Assembly: GCF_018100785.1 (NCBI RefSeq)
Contig: NZ_JAGJEC010000001.1
Location: 1,302,001 to 1,366,000 of the forward strand
Direction of reading: 5' to 3'
Length of the DNA stretch: 64,000 bases
Origin: Maribacter sp. MMG018
GTDB lineage: Bacteria > Bacteroidota > Bacteroidia > Flavobacteriales > Flavobacteriaceae
Position 1 is the stretch's first letter, and each line of letters starts with the position of its first letter. The translations under genes and the position numbers were made by a program. Shown in pieces: positions 17,769-27,158 of the stretch. The notes beneath the pieces were generated by a model. The model was not told where the DNA came from and ran no database searches. It was given only the letters and a program-made list of their open reading frames with translations.

Positions 17769-17897
17769 TATTAAATAGGGGGATTAATGGCTGTGTTTAT
17801 AATCTATTAACTGGTATTGTGTGCTGTTGAAAAGTCTATTTCATAGAAATGCAGTATAAAAGTAAAGGCGTAAGCAGCCTTTTCTTATTGAAAATTT

Positions 17898-17905
17898 TAA
17901 ATTTG
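17898..17905 (+). promoter_or_regulatory. Candidate -7 box (TAAATTTG) for the PhnA-like gene
   Basis: TAAATTTG matches TAnnTTTG and lies 17 bp before the ATG at 17923. No clear -33 element is visible at the usual spacing. Confidence 0.3.
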
Positions 17906-17922
17906 GGCCTTATTTAACAATT

Positions 17923-18501
17923 ATGAGTGTACTTGAAGAATTAAAAAGTAGAAGTAACGGAGTTTGTGAGCTATGTGGTGCCACAGATAATTTAAGCGTA
18001 TATGAAGTGCAGCCCGTTTCGACCGGAGGTGTGGACGGGAGCATATTGGCCTGTAATACATGTATTGGTCAAATCGAGGACCCGGAAACTACCGATGCCA
18101 ACCATTGGCGTTGTCTTAACGATAGTATGTGGAGCGAGCATGATGCGGTAAAAGTTGTTGCGTGGCGTATGCTATCTCGTTTAAAATCGGAAGGCTGGCC
18201 TCAAGATTTATTGGATATGATGTATATGGAGCCGGATACGTTGGAGTGGGCGCAAGCAACGGGAGAAGGTGTTGCCGAAGCCGATAAGATCATACATAGA
18301 GATGTGAACGGGGTTGTGTTGGAAAACGGCGATAGTGTTGTGCTGATAAAGGATTTAAAAGTGAAAGGTTCTAGTATGGTAGCCAAGCAAGGTACCGCAG
18401 TACGAAGAATCTCATTAGATCATGACAATGCCGAGTATATCGAAGGAAAAGTAGATGGTCAGCAAATCGTGATCATTACTAAATATGTAAAGAAGATATA
18501 G
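17923..18501 (+). CDS. PhnA-domain zinc-ribbon protein
   Basis: 192 residues. An N-terminal zinc ribbon has CELCGATDNL and CNTC Cys pairs (about 14-50), and a C-terminal PhnA domain (about 128-190) has VLENGDSVVLIKDLKVKGSS and ends VIITKYVKKI. The family is named after alkylphosphonate uptake, but no phn genes are present and the name does not establish a function. It stands alone between divergent and convergent neighbours. Confidence 0.88.
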   Translation: MSVLEELKSRSNGVCELCGATDNLSVYEVQPVSTGGVDGSILACNTCIGQIEDPETTDANHWRCLNDSMWSEHDAVKVVAWRMLSRLKSEGWPQDLLDMMYMEPDTLEWAQATGEGVAEADKIIHRDVNGVVLENGDSVVLIKDLKVKGSSMVAKQGTAVRRISLDHDNAEYIEGKVDGQQIVIITKYVKKI

Positions 18502-18525
18502 TACTTCTTTTAAAAGGTGTGAATG

Positions 18526-18566
18526 AAAAAGCGAACTCTTTGTCATGGACAAAAGAGTTCGCTTTT
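18526..18566. terminator. Bidirectional terminator between the PhnA-like and M20 genes
   Basis: AAAGCGAACTCTTT and AAAGAGTTCGCTTT form a strong stem flanked by A-runs on one side and T-runs on the other. It can serve both convergent genes. Confidence 0.8.
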
Positions 18567-18594
18567 CTTTGTTTGGTGAAAAAAGTATTTGGTC

Positions 18595-19986
18595 TTACGC
18601 TTTCTTCATCTCTGTAAAATATTCGTAAAAATGTGGTATGGTCTCTATACCCTTTAAATAGTTCCATACCCCAAAATGTTCGTTCGGGGAATGTATGGCA
18701 TCACTATCAAGGCCAAAGCCCATAAGAATCGTTTTACTGCCCAGTTCTTTTTCGAACAAAGAAACAATAGGAATACTACCTCCGCTTCGTTGTGGAATCG
18801 GCTTTTTGCCAAAAGTGGTTTCATAGGCCTTGGAAGCGGCCTGGTAGGCAATAGTGTCTATAGGGGTAACATAGCCCTGTCCGCCATGGTGCGGAGTTAC
18901 CTTTACCTTTACGCCTTTTGGCGCTATGGCCTCAAAATGTTTTTGAAACAGCTCTGTAATCTCTTGCCAGTCTTGGTGTGGTACCAAACGCATCGATATT
19001 TTTGCATAGGCTTTACTGGCAATAACCGTTTTGGCGCCTTCGCCGGTATAACCTCCCCAAATGCCGTTTACATCCAACGTGGGGCGTATAGAGTTGCGTT
19101 CGTTGGTACTATAACCTTTTTCGCCATATACGGTTTCTATATCCAAGGCTTTTTGATAATTTTCCAATGAAAATGGAGCTTTGGCCATTTCTGCGCGCTC
19201 TTCTTGCGATAGTTCCTCTACCTTGTCATAAAATCCGGGTATGGTAATATGGTTGTTTTCATCATGTAGGCTGGCGATCATTTTGGCGAGAATGTTGATA
19301 GGGTTTGCCACCGCACCACCATACAATCCAGAATGTAGGTCGCGATTGGGCCCCGTTACTTCAACTTCTACATAACTCAAACCTCGCAATCCGGTAGTAA
19401 TGGAGGGTACATCGTTGGCGATCATACCCGTATCGGAAATCAGTATGATATCATTTTTTAATTTTTCTTTGTTCAAAGAAACGTAGGTTGCCAAATTGTT
19501 ACTGCCCACTTCTTCTTCGCCCTCTATCATAAATTTAACGTTACAGGGCAATTGGTCTGTCTTAACCATAAACTCCAAGGCCTTTACGTGCATATACATT
19601 TGCCCTTTGTCGTCACAGGCTCCACGGGCGAATATGGCCCCTTGTGGATGTATTGCCGTTTCTTTGATGACCGGTTCAAAAGGAGGTGACTCCCACAATT
19701 CTACGGGATCTGGCGGTTGTACGTCGTAATGGCCGTATACCAATATCGTAGGTAGGTTGGGGTCAATAATTTTTTCGCCATAAACAATGGGGTAGCCATC
19801 GGTTTCATGAATTTCTACCAAATCGCAACCTGCTTCTTCCAAAGCAGATTTTACCGCGTCGGCAGTATCTAGCACATCTTGTGAAAAAGCGGAGTCGGCA
19901 CTTATGGACGGAATCCTCAGTAATTCAATCAGTTCTTTTAGAAATCGTTCCCTGTTATCAGAGATATAATCCTCTATGTTTTGCAT
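18595..19986 (-). CDS. M20-family dipeptidase
   Basis: 463 residues, cytoplasmic, no signal peptide. Metal and catalytic motifs of M20 dipeptidases are present in order: YGHYDVQPPDP (H86, D88), GACDDKGQM (D125/D126), the general base in MIEGEEEVGS (about 154-163) and a late HSPNEHFGV histidine. The lid or dimerisation domain (about 190-350) includes DLHSGLYGG. It should hydrolyse dipeptides or related peptide bonds in peptide recycling. It is a single-gene unit, with tRNA-Leu divergent upstream. Confidence 0.94.
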   Translation of the reverse strand: MQNIEDYISDNRERFLKELIELLRIPSISADSAFSQDVLDTADAVKSALEEAGCDLVEIHETDGYPIVYGEKIIDPNLPTILVYGHYDVQPPDPVELWESPPFEPVIKETAIHPQGAIFARGACDDKGQMYMHVKALEFMVKTDQLPCNVKFMIEGEEEVGSNNLATYVSLNKEKLKNDIILISDTGMIANDVPSITTGLRGLSYVEVEVTGPNRDLHSGLYGGAVANPINILAKMIASLHDENNHITIPGFYDKVEELSQEERAEMAKAPFSLENYQKALDIETVYGEKGYSTNERNSIRPTLDVNGIWGGYTGEGAKTVIASKAYAKISMRLVPHQDWQEITELFQKHFEAIAPKGVKVKVTPHHGGQGYVTPIDTIAYQAASKAYETTFGKKPIPQRSGGSIPIVSLFEKELGSKTILMGFGLDSDAIHSPNEHFGVWNYLKGIETIPHFYEYFTEMKKA

Positions 19987-20068
19987 GTATATTAATTCAA
20001 ATAAGTACCTAAAAATACAAAAAGCGTGAATTTAAACTTCGAAAATTTAGAGAATTGATTTTTTGCTT

Positions 20069-20076
20069 TATATTTG
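20069..20076 (+). promoter_or_regulatory. Candidate -7 promoter box (TATATTTG) of tRNA-Leu
   Basis: TATATTTG matches the TAnnTTTG consensus and lies 22 bp before the tRNA 5' end, which would place transcription initiation about 16 nt upstream of the mature tRNA. Confidence 0.45.
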
Positions 20077-20098
20077 CATCCCGTTTTGAACGGATTAT

Positions 20099-20180
20099 GC
20101 AGGCGTGGTGGAATTGGTAGACACGCTAGACTTAGGATCTAGTGCCGCAAGGTGTGAGAGTTCGAGTCTCTCCGCCTGTA
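20099..20180 (+). tRNA. tRNA-Leu (anticodon UAG)
   Basis: The acceptor arm GCAGGCG (20099-20105) pairs with CGCCTGT (20173-20179), with A as discriminator. The D-arm region GTGGTGGAATTGGTAGACAC is typical of Leu. The anticodon stem CTAGA/TCTAG encloses the loop CTTAGGA, giving anticodon UAG for CUA codons. A variable arm (TGCCGCAAGGTGT) and the T-arm GAGAGTTCGAGTCTCTC follow. The 3' CCA is not encoded. Confidence 0.97.
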
Positions 20181-20187
20181 CAAAATG

Positions 20188-20217
20188 AAGGTCGACTTTT
20201 TAAAGTCGGCCTTTTTT
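20188..20217 (+). terminator. Terminator of tRNA-Leu
   Basis: AAGGTCGACTT pairs with AGTCGGCCTT and is followed by TTTTTT, 8 nt after the tRNA 3' end. Confidence 0.8.
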
Positions 20218-20442
20218 ATTTAGCATAACATAGGTAGCCCATATCGACCTTTTTAGCATATTGTTCTCGACAATTTTATTAGGGTCGTACAGTTTTTGTT
20301 TCGGATATAGAGGGTATAATCGATTAGTTGGTGGAAGAAGTCACCCTACTTATTTAGGAGCTGCTCTAATAAAATTATCATCTAGATAGAATAATATGAG
20401 GTAATCTATTTTGTGGGTGAAACATATGTATATTGAATTAAT
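20218..20442. other. Non-coding stretch between tRNA-Leu and the PorP operon
   Basis: Together with the flanking terminators this is about 340 bp without a gene. I see no open frame with coding character, no repeat and no clear RNA structure here. Confidence 0.5.
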
Positions 20443-20478
20443 AAAAAAGACCGTCTAATTTATATTAGACGGTCTTTT
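20443..20478. terminator. Strong terminator downstream of the PorP/SprF gene
   Basis: AAAGACCGTCTAAT and ATTAGACGGTCTTT form a near-perfect 14-bp stem with a 4-nt loop, flanked by A and T runs. It lies 43 bp past the stop of the minus-strand PorP/SprF gene and can act in either direction. Confidence 0.8.
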
Positions 20479-20521
20479 TCTGTGTACAAACTTTCTTTTG
20501 TAAAGAAATACCTCTTTCTTT

Positions 20522-21406
20522 TTAAAACACAAACCTTAAGAACAGCTCGTTGGTGTTCTTTGCACTGGCGAGTTCGTTTCTGGTACTCACTTCATAGGCA
20601 AAGCCTATCGTAAGTCGCTTTTGAAGGCTTAGGTTTATTAGGCCAGCGAAGGCAGAATCGGTTCTATAGCTGGCTCCCAGTTCAAAGCTATTGTCAAAGG
20701 AGAGCATGGTGTTAAAGTCTATGGATAGAGGTGCCCCGCTCACTTGACGCATCATGGCAGAGGGTTTCAATAGTAGGTGGCTCTTGCCTAAGGGCCAATC
20801 ATAACCTATTGTAGCGTAAAGATGTGGCTCGGCCACAGTGGCCGTTGCCGTACCGTTGAGGTTCTCTGCCCTGTCCGTTTGCAGTATTCTGGGCATAGCC
20901 AAAGAAAGGAACAGCCCTTCTCTTTTTAACAGTATACCGGCCCCTATATTGGGGTTAAAATCGGAGAGAGACGATATGCTGGGGTCTGACTGGATGTTAT
21001 AAGTCTCCAGTCCGGCAGTATTTACCGAATACGTGTTGCCGCCCACCTTTAGCCCCAGGTAGAGTTCCGATTTTTCAGACAACTTAAGCTTGTAGGAGTA
21101 ATCGATACCGATGAAGGTCTGACTCTCTATAAAAGTCTTGTCGTTCATCACGGAGACCCCTAGGCCCATCTTTTCGCCCAAACGGGTGCCAAAGGAGACC
21201 ACCATGGTTCTTGGTGCCTCTTCCACTCCCGTCCATTGCTGGCGGAAGCTGGAAGTAATGGCCGTCTCCCCTTCTGGAGAGACATAGGCCGGGTTATAGG
21301 CATTCATATGATAACGATAATTGGTCAACAGCCCTTCTTGCTGGGCACTTAGCGTTCCAAAGATGAGGAATAGAGCTAAGGTTACTATATTTTTTATATT
21401 CTGCAT
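20522..21406 (-). CDS. PorP/SprF family outer-membrane protein of type IX secretion
   Basis: 294 residues with a signal peptide (ending GTLSAQQ) and the family hallmarks LLTNYRYHMNAYNPAYVSPEG and SSFRQQWTGVEEAPRTMVVSF, followed by a membrane beta-barrel ending RFVF. PorP/SprF proteins attach cell-surface proteins that carry type B T9SS sorting domains. The gene directly follows (28 nt) the type B cargo gene on the same strand, the usual pairing, so it is most likely dedicated to that cargo. Confidence 0.94.
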   Translation of the reverse strand: MQNIKNIVTLALFLIFGTLSAQQEGLLTNYRYHMNAYNPAYVSPEGETAITSSFRQQWTGVEEAPRTMVVSFGTRLGEKMGLGVSVMNDKTFIESQTFIGIDYSYKLKLSEKSELYLGLKVGGNTYSVNTAGLETYNIQSDPSISSLSDFNPNIGAGILLKREGLFLSLAMPRILQTDRAENLNGTATATVAEPHLYATIGYDWPLGKSHLLLKPSAMMRQVSGAPLSIDFNTMLSFDNSFELGASYRTDSAFAGLINLSLQKRLTIGFAYEVSTRNELASAKNTNELFLRFVF

Positions 21407-21434
21407 TGTATTTTATTTCTTAGGTATATTGTGA

Positions 21435-24400
21435 TTATTGTTTGGCCAAGAACAGCCATCCGTCCATATCAACACGGCCGTCTCCTTCAAGGTCTACTTG
21501 GTAGAAATAGGATCCACCGTCGGGAAGTTTGCTGTTAAGGTTTTTGTAATGTCCGTCCCAATTGTTCTGGTAGTTTTTAGCCGAGAACACTTCTTTGCCC
21601 CAGTTGTTGAATACCCTTACTATTGAGTTGGGGTAGTTTTCTATACCATAAATAGTCCAGGTATCGTTTATGCCATCGCCATTCGGCGTAAAAGCTTGGG
21701 ACACCTTTAAGGTATCGGTGTCATCTTTACTGTCTTCTTCACCGTCACCATTATCTATTTCGTCTCCGGGTTCATCACCATCTTTCTGACTATCGGCACA
21801 TCCGTTGGCATCCACAGATTCATCTTCAGGGGAATCGGGACATTGGTCGTCGGCATCGCTGATTCCATCAAAATCAGAATCTTTTTGACTATCTGAACAG
21901 CCTTCGGCATCTACAGTTTCGCTTACCGGTGTATTGGCACAGATATCGTTTTCATCTAAAACACCATCATCATCGTCATCGGTATCGGCATTGTCGCCCA
22001 TACCGTCACCATCGGTATCGGTATCCTCGTTTGCATTCAATGGGAAGGCATCTTCGGTATCCAAGGTGCCGTCATTGTCATCATCGGTATCGGCATTGTC
22101 ACCTGTACCGTCATTGTCGGTATCGGTATCCTCGTCTGCATCCAATGGGAAAGCATCTTCCGAATCCGGGGTGCCGTCATTATCGCTATCTTTTTGGCTA
22201 TCGGAACAACCGTTTGCATCTACGGTTTCACCTGCAGGGGTGTCTGCACAGTTGTCCATATCGTCCTGCACACCGTCTTCATCCGAATCGACAATGTCGC
22301 AATTTAGACCGGCATCGGTAATGGTCCATCTATAACTATCGATTAAATCTTGCCTTGCCGTCTCTCCGGAGCAATAAACACTATTACCGCCATCGAAGGT
22401 AATACTTGTTGGTATTTTTGTTTCCCCGGCAGCTGTATCCAAAGTATTCCAACCTATTAAGGTATTGTCGTAATTTTTTAAGGATAGTGCTGCACCATCA
22501 AACATTATTGTCATGTCCCTTACCTTACTTATGTCCCAATTACCTAAATCTTGGTCAAAAGCTGTTGCATCTAGAAACATACCTGTCATAATGGTAACAC
22601 TACTAACATCCCAAGTGCCGATAGGCTGGTTAAAAGCGGTTGCTCCTTGAAACATATATATCATAGAGGTTACATTGCCCACATCCCAATTGTCTATATT
22701 TTGGTCAAAAGCTGTTGCTTTGTAAAACATACCCTCCATAGTGGTAACATTGCTTACATTCCAACTACTAAGATCTTGGTTAAAAGCGGTTGCCCGTGCA
22801 AACATCGAATGCATTGTTGTTACTTTGCTTACATCCCATTTTCCGATATCTTGCTTAAAAGCTATCGCGTCGGCGAACATACCTGACATACTGGTGACAT
22901 TGCTTACATCCCAATCAGTGATATCTTGGTTAAAAGCGTCAGCGTGATAGAACATGAAATCCATATTGGTGACATTGCTCACATCCCAATCACCGATGTC
23001 TCCATTAAATTTTGTTGCATAGGAGAACATACTGGACATATTGGTTACCAACGAAAGGTCGGGCATATCGGTAGCATTATATTCCATATTTGAACATCGC
23101 CAAAAACTAGATTCCATACTGGCCCATTGTTGGTTTCCCCATTGTTCAATGGATACAAATTGATCTCTGTCAGAATCGTTTGCAAATTGAATCTGCGGAA
23201 AAACACCAGAAATGGATACGGTATAAGTGCCCTGATCAACATAACGGTGTGTTGCATCACCTTCATAAACCCTACTATCTGTAGAGCCATCACCCCAATC
23301 TACGGTATAGGCGTAGGTGTATTCTGAATTAGTAGGGACGGTAATCCATTCATTTGCGCTTTCCGTTTTCCATTTGCCGATAAAGGGTAATGTACAATCC
23401 TCTCCACTATCCGTAATAGACCAGCCGTAGGTGTCGATTAAATTTTGTCTTGCAGTGGCTCCTGAACAATACGTACTATTACCGCCATTGAATGTAATAT
23501 CCACTGGTATTTGTGTTTCTCCAGCAGTGGTATCCAAGGTGTTCCAGCCTATTAGGGTGTCGTCATAATTTGCAGTGGAAAGTCCTGCATTATTGAACAT
23601 ATCGTACATCCCGGTAACTTGGCCAATATCCCAAGTACTTAAATCTTGATCAAAAGCAGTTGCTCCTTGAAACATTCCTTGACCTATTCGAAACCCTGAT
23701 GGCATCATAAATTCCTCTACAGACCCCATATTTTGGACGCTACTAACATCCCAACCACTTATGTCCTGGTTAAAGGCTGTTGCGTCCGCAAACATGCCAC
23801 CCATACCTAAAACATTGCTTACATCCCAATTGCCAATGTTTTGATTAAAAGCAGCTGCTCCTTCAAACATTCCTGAAATTGATCTCGGAAACCCCATCTC
23901 ATCTAAATAAGTCCCCATAGATATTACATTGCTTACATCCCAATTACCGATATCCTGGTTGAAGGAAATAGCATCTGCGAACATACCGGACATATCTTGT
24001 ACAAGACTTACATCCCAACTACCTATGTCTTGGTTAAAACTGGTAGCCTCTTCAAACATACCCCCCATATCCGTTACTTTTGAAACATCCCAAGTTCCAA
24101 TATCTTGATTAAAACTGTTTGCACCATTAAACATATCTTCCATATCTTCAACATTGCCTACATCCCAATTACCGATATCTTGATTGAAAGCTGTGCTTAT
24201 AAACATGTTGGCCATCGTTGTTACTTTACTTACATTCCAGTTGGAAATATTTCCATTAAAAGAATCAGCATTTAGAAACATACCTTCCATAAGGGTTACG
24301 TTGGACACATCCCAGCTATTTAAATCCTGGTTAAATGTTTCAGCGCCGACAAACATTCTAGACATTTCAGTAACATTACTAACATTCCAGTTATCTATAT

Positions 24401-24872
24401 TTGAATCTATTAATTTTGCGTAACCGAACATACTATTCATATTGGTCACTTGCGTAAGATCGGGTGCGTCAGAAGCATTGACTATCATATTGGAACAATA
24501 GTAAAAACTCTTTTCCATGGATTCCCATACTTGATTTCCCCATTGCTCTACAGTAAGTAGTTTTTCACTATCTGTATTATAATCATTTCTTAAATGCGGA
24601 AAATCCCCGCTGATACTTACGGTATAGGTGCCTGCAGTTGCATACGTGTGGGTGGCATCACCCGTATACACGTTAGTATCGGTACTGCCATCGCCCCAAT
24701 CTACGGTATAGGCAAAAGTGCCATTACCGGTAGGAATGGTAATTTGGTTGTTGTTAGATTCTCCATCATTATCCGTTTTCCAGGTGGTGATGAAGTCATC
24801 TTGTGCCTGCAGAAAGCCGAAGCTTAGAAACGCTAGCAGGATAAGCAAGGGGTGTGTAAAATTCTTTTTCAT
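21435..24872 (-). CDS. T9SS type B surface protein with two PKD-DUF285 modules and thrombospondin type 3 repeats
   Basis: 1145 residues. After a signal peptide (to about residue 23) comes a PKD-like domain with [16 protein letters not shown] (about 30-90) and ten DUF285/BspA-like units of the [16 protein letters not shown] type (about 150-430). The whole arrangement then repeats: PKD-like (about 495-570) and seven units (about 620-790). An Asp-rich calcium-binding thrombospondin type 3 region spans about 860-1050. The C-terminus is a gliding-motility/CHU_C type B sorting domain ([14 protein letters not shown] to the end). It should be secreted by T9SS and held on the surface through the PorP/SprF partner next door. 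BspA-like repeats often mediate adhesion; the target here is unknown. Confidence 0.92.
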   Translation of the reverse strand: MKKNFTHPLLILLAFLSFGFLQAQDDFITTWKTDNDGESNNNQITIPTGNGTFAYTVDWGDGSTDTNVYTGDATHTYATAGTYTVSISGDFPHLRNDYNTDSEKLLTVEQWGNQVWESMEKSFYYCSNMIVNASDAPDLTQVTNMNSMFGYAKLIDSNIDNWNVSNVTEMSRMFVGAETFNQDLNSWDVSNVTLMEGMFLNADSFNGNISNWNVSKVTTMANMFISTAFNQDIGNWDVGNVEDMEDMFNGANSFNQDIGTWDVSKVTDMGGMFEEATSFNQDIGSWDVSLVQDMSGMFADAISFNQDIGNWDVSNVISMGTYLDEMGFPRSISGMFEGAAAFNQNIGNWDVSNVLGMGGMFADATAFNQDISGWDVSSVQNMGSVEEFMMPSGFRIGQGMFQGATAFDQDLSTWDIGQVTGMYDMFNNAGLSTANYDDTLIGWNTLDTTAGETQIPVDITFNGGNSTYCSGATARQNLIDTYGWSITDSGEDCTLPFIGKWKTESANEWITVPTNSEYTYAYTVDWGDGSTDSRVYEGDATHRYVDQGTYTVSISGVFPQIQFANDSDRDQFVSIEQWGNQQWASMESSFWRCSNMEYNATDMPDLSLVTNMSSMFSYATKFNGDIGDWDVSNVTNMDFMFYHADAFNQDITDWDVSNVTSMSGMFADAIAFKQDIGKWDVSKVTTMHSMFARATAFNQDLSSWNVSNVTTMEGMFYKATAFDQNIDNWDVGNVTSMIYMFQGATAFNQPIGTWDVSSVTIMTGMFLDATAFDQDLGNWDISKVRDMTIMFDGAALSLKNYDNTLIGWNTLDTAAGETKIPTSITFDGGNSVYCSGETARQDLIDSYRWTITDAGLNCDIVDSDEDGVQDDMDNCADTPAGETVDANGCSDSQKDSDNDGTPDSEDAFPLDADEDTDTDNDGTGDNADTDDDNDGTLDTEDAFPLNANEDTDTDGDGMGDNADTDDDDDGVLDENDICANTPVSETVDAEGCSDSQKDSDFDGISDADDQCPDSPEDESVDANGCADSQKDGDEPGDEIDNGDGEEDSKDDTDTLKVSQAFTPNGDGINDTWTIYGIENYPNSIVRVFNNWGKEVFSAKNYQNNWDGHYKNLNSKLPDGGSYFYQVDLEGDGRVDMDGWLFLAKQ
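22499..23010 (-). repeat. Second DUF285 repeat array, seven units
   Basis: About seven 75-bp units encode FNQD-type 25-residue repeats inside the surface protein. Units are near-identical in length and diverged in sequence. Confidence 0.8.
23595..24415 (-). repeat. First DUF285 repeat array, ten units
   Basis: Ten units, mostly 75 bp. Two carry insertions of about 13 codons (residues [14 protein letters not shown] and [13 protein letters not shown]), which break the otherwise regular period. Confidence 0.8.
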
Positions 24873-25546
24873 AAATGATTTAATTGGTTTTAATTGATAG
24901 GTACATACTTTATCGGCCGAACAAAATATGTAGGAAAAAACTTATATTGTTTTGCCGGATTTAGAACGGAACAAAAAAGAGAATGATATATAGAGGATTT
25001 GGCGAATATGTGCCTACATACGATTTGGACACTGTTTTTTACTTGGAAAAAGAAAATAAAGAAAGGAGTTTGATGTAGTATAATGGTTTGTAAACAAGCA
25101 GTTTAAATGCCTGTGTAATCAATTGTAAAAAAGCAATATTTTGATACGCGCCTAGTATAAAAAATCTTCTTTAAGCATGTGTCCAAATACGATTTGGACA
25201 CATAATAAGGAAAATAAGAGTCGAAAAGTGGTGTGTTAACGTGGTTGTTTCATGTAGGGAGGGCGGTGATATGGGTTCTAATTTTGAGAATAGAGCAAAT
25301 AACTAGTGCTCTTATAGGTATTCAATCGTGTACTTTTTTCGCTAAGGTTTTTAGTTTTCATTATAGGCTATCGCACAAACTTCGACCTATGATATTTGCT
25401 GGCATTGTTTTGTGTCCCTATATGTTTGGTCAAAATCACTCTTAAACCGATTTAAATCGGGAACGGAAAATTGATGGGGTCTCGACTGCGATAGACCTAT
25501 TAAACTTCGACTGCATTTACTATCGAAAAGATATGGGAGATTATTT
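24873..25546. other. 674-bp intergenic region upstream of the surface-protein operon
   Basis: No convincing gene is present. The region contains the related inverted repeats at 25009-25032 and 25178-25202 and a 14-bp palindrome CCGATTTAAATCGG at 25447-25460. It must hold the promoter of the minus-strand surface-protein and PorP operon. Confidence 0.6.
25009..25202. promoter_or_regulatory. Two related operator-like sequences (ATTTGGACAC inverted repeat)
   Basis: At 25178-25202 an 11-bp perfect inverted repeat has arms TGTGTCCAAAT and ATTTGGACACA around ACG. At 25009-25032 the right half and centre recur exactly (ATACGATTTGGACAC) but the left arm is degenerate (TGTGCCTAC). The copies are about 170 bp apart and lie 137-330 bp upstream of the surface-protein start. 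They look like binding sites for a dimeric regulator; the neighbouring AraC-family gene is one candidate but is not shown to bind here. Confidence 0.55.
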
Positions 25547-26695
25547 TCAACTATTAGAGCTAAACTCGGTAACATTCATAGTGGTTACCTTTTTAAAGGT
25601 CTTACTAAAAGAACTTCTATTGGCAAAACCACATTGTTGTGCGAGGGCCTCCATCGTATTCTTTTCCAAATAACCGAGGGTTATAAGTGTCTTTCCTTTT
25701 TCTATTCGCACATTGTTTCTGTACGCCGAAAAAGTGAGCCCTAATTGCTGATTTAGAAAATAGGATAAATGATGTGTGGGAATTTCCAATGCCTTGGCAC
25801 AACTTGTCAAATCAAAATTCTGCTTATAAAACGATCCACTTTCCTTTATTTCAGCTAACCGACTTAACAATCCGTCAACATCCAGACCAAATTTCAATTC
25901 TTCTTCGTCTTTAGTAGTAACCGTTGAAGTTGATTTAGGTTTATTGGACCTAGGGTAACCATATAAAATTGAAGGAAAATAAATGGGCATTATACCTATG
26001 ATAAATAGTACCACATAAAATACAAAATTAACGGTTCGTAATATTGGGCCGGTAGAACGTAAGAAATCGATATTCAGTAATTTTTCAAATGCGAACATGG
26101 TCGCCAATATTGACATTAAAATAAATAGGACATATAAAGAAATTACCCAGAAAAGCAACTTACGATCTTTTTCCTTCAATAGGTTTTTAATAAAATCCCA
26201 CAATAAAGGCAATAGACCGATCAATGCTAAAAACTGCCATAGAAAGCGCATGGCATAATGTTGGTTTATATTAAAAAAACCATATTGCACAGCAAGTCTT
26301 TCGCCTGGTTTTAAATATGCATTGTGAATAATGGTATCATATACCTCTTGTGGTTTGGCATAAACAATCAACACATCAACAAAACCGATTATAAAGGGTA
26401 CGAATAGGAGCAAATATCGCCAACGCCAAACAAATTCATCTTTGATCAAGGTTAAAAAATAAAAAAATATGGGTGCGGCTATTAAATTATAAAGGGGTAG
26501 GGGCCAAACATAAAACCAACTGAACTTTAAAAGTAAACCAGATTCAATAACGTAGGTTTGAAATGTATAAATAGAGAATATCGCATAAAATGCCCCTAAG
26601 AAAAAGGTGGAAATTTTGTTAACGGACTTTCTGGCAAAAAATGAAATTGCCAATACCATCCCGAAAACAGCTAGGATTAAGAAAAAATTTTGCAA
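25547..26695 (-). CDS. AraC-family regulator with an N-terminal multi-helix membrane domain
   Basis: 382 residues. Seven hydrophobic segments fill about 1-245, followed by a linker and a C-terminal AraC DNA-binding domain (about 280-380) with ALEIPTHHLSYFLNQQLGLTF and the second helix-turn-helix MEALAQQCGFANRSSFSKTFKK. This 7TM-AraC layout is common in flavobacteria and senses an unknown membrane or extracellular cue. The start is TTG at 26695 (TTGCAAAAT). It lies upstream of the surface-protein operon on the same strand, separated by 674 bp. Confidence 0.88.
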   Translation of the reverse strand: MQNFFLILAVFGMVLAISFFARKSVNKISTFFLGAFYAIFSIYTFQTYVIESGLLLKFSWFYVWPLPLYNLIAAPIFFYFLTLIKDEFVWRWRYLLLFVPFIIGFVDVLIVYAKPQEVYDTIIHNAYLKPGERLAVQYGFFNINQHYAMRFLWQFLALIGLLPLLWDFIKNLLKEKDRKLLFWVISLYVLFILMSILATMFAFEKLLNIDFLRSTGPILRTVNFVFYVVLFIIGIMPIYFPSILYGYPRSNKPKSTSTVTTKDEEELKFGLDVDGLLSRLAEIKESGSFYKQNFDLTSCAKALEIPTHHLSYFLNQQLGLTFSAYRNNVRIEKGKTLITLGYLEKNTMEALAQQCGFANRSSFSKTFKKVTTMNVTEFSSNS

Positions 26696-27158
26696 AGTAT
26701 CGGGTATTTCATGTTTGTGGGAAAATCCTCAAAATTAATTTTTTTATAATACATACGAGCTACCAGTTGAACTTTCTTACGTTTTTATGTAGTATTGCCA
26801 TATTATTATTAACAAATTACCAATCTTATAAAATTCATGGCCCTTAAATACAGATGATAGAAACCATATCTTATATTTCTTTTTCATTAAATCCAAAAAG
26901 ACATATAATCGACCCCAAGGGCCGGCCCAAATGGAACTACCTTAGCTTCTGTTGTTGTATAAAAATAGAGGCTACACATAACTGATCGTAATTTTGCGGA
27001 TTAGACAATGTCCGAATCCACTATGAATAGCTATGGTGTACGCTAAACGGAAAATAAATGCTAATTTAACCCTTGACTGACGGTTACAAGACCAACTATA
27101 AACTGTTAGATAGCAATTGATGTGACCGTAAAACACCGTTAACTAAAAATCCTATAGA
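26696..27158. other. Intergenic region between divergent AraC-family and TIM-barrel genes
   Basis: About 460 bp, AT-rich, with no coding frame I would support. It contains a GGGCCGGCCC palindrome (26920-26929) and a half copy of the TAAAATTCATG motif near 26829, neither of which I can interpret. Confidence 0.5.

Noticed and set aside
20099-20478. tRNA-Leu as an integration site with a mobile element behind it
   Set aside because: No integrase, no direct repeat of the tRNA 3' end and no foreign gene content follow it.
22037-22219. Tandem Asp-codon repeats considered as a CRISPR-like or satellite array
   Set aside because: They encode thrombospondin type 3 repeats inside a long intact gene, without constant repeats and unique spacers.
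21929-22335. Two long plus-strand frames opposite the surface-protein gene
   Set aside because: They are mirror frames of the Asp-rich repeats and show His/Arg/Tyr or Ser-rich low complexity with no gene signals.
25233-25445. 70-codon frame on the plus strand in the gap upstream of the surface operon
   Set aside because: It has a GTG start, no recognisable domain and no promoter; composition fits non-coding DNA.
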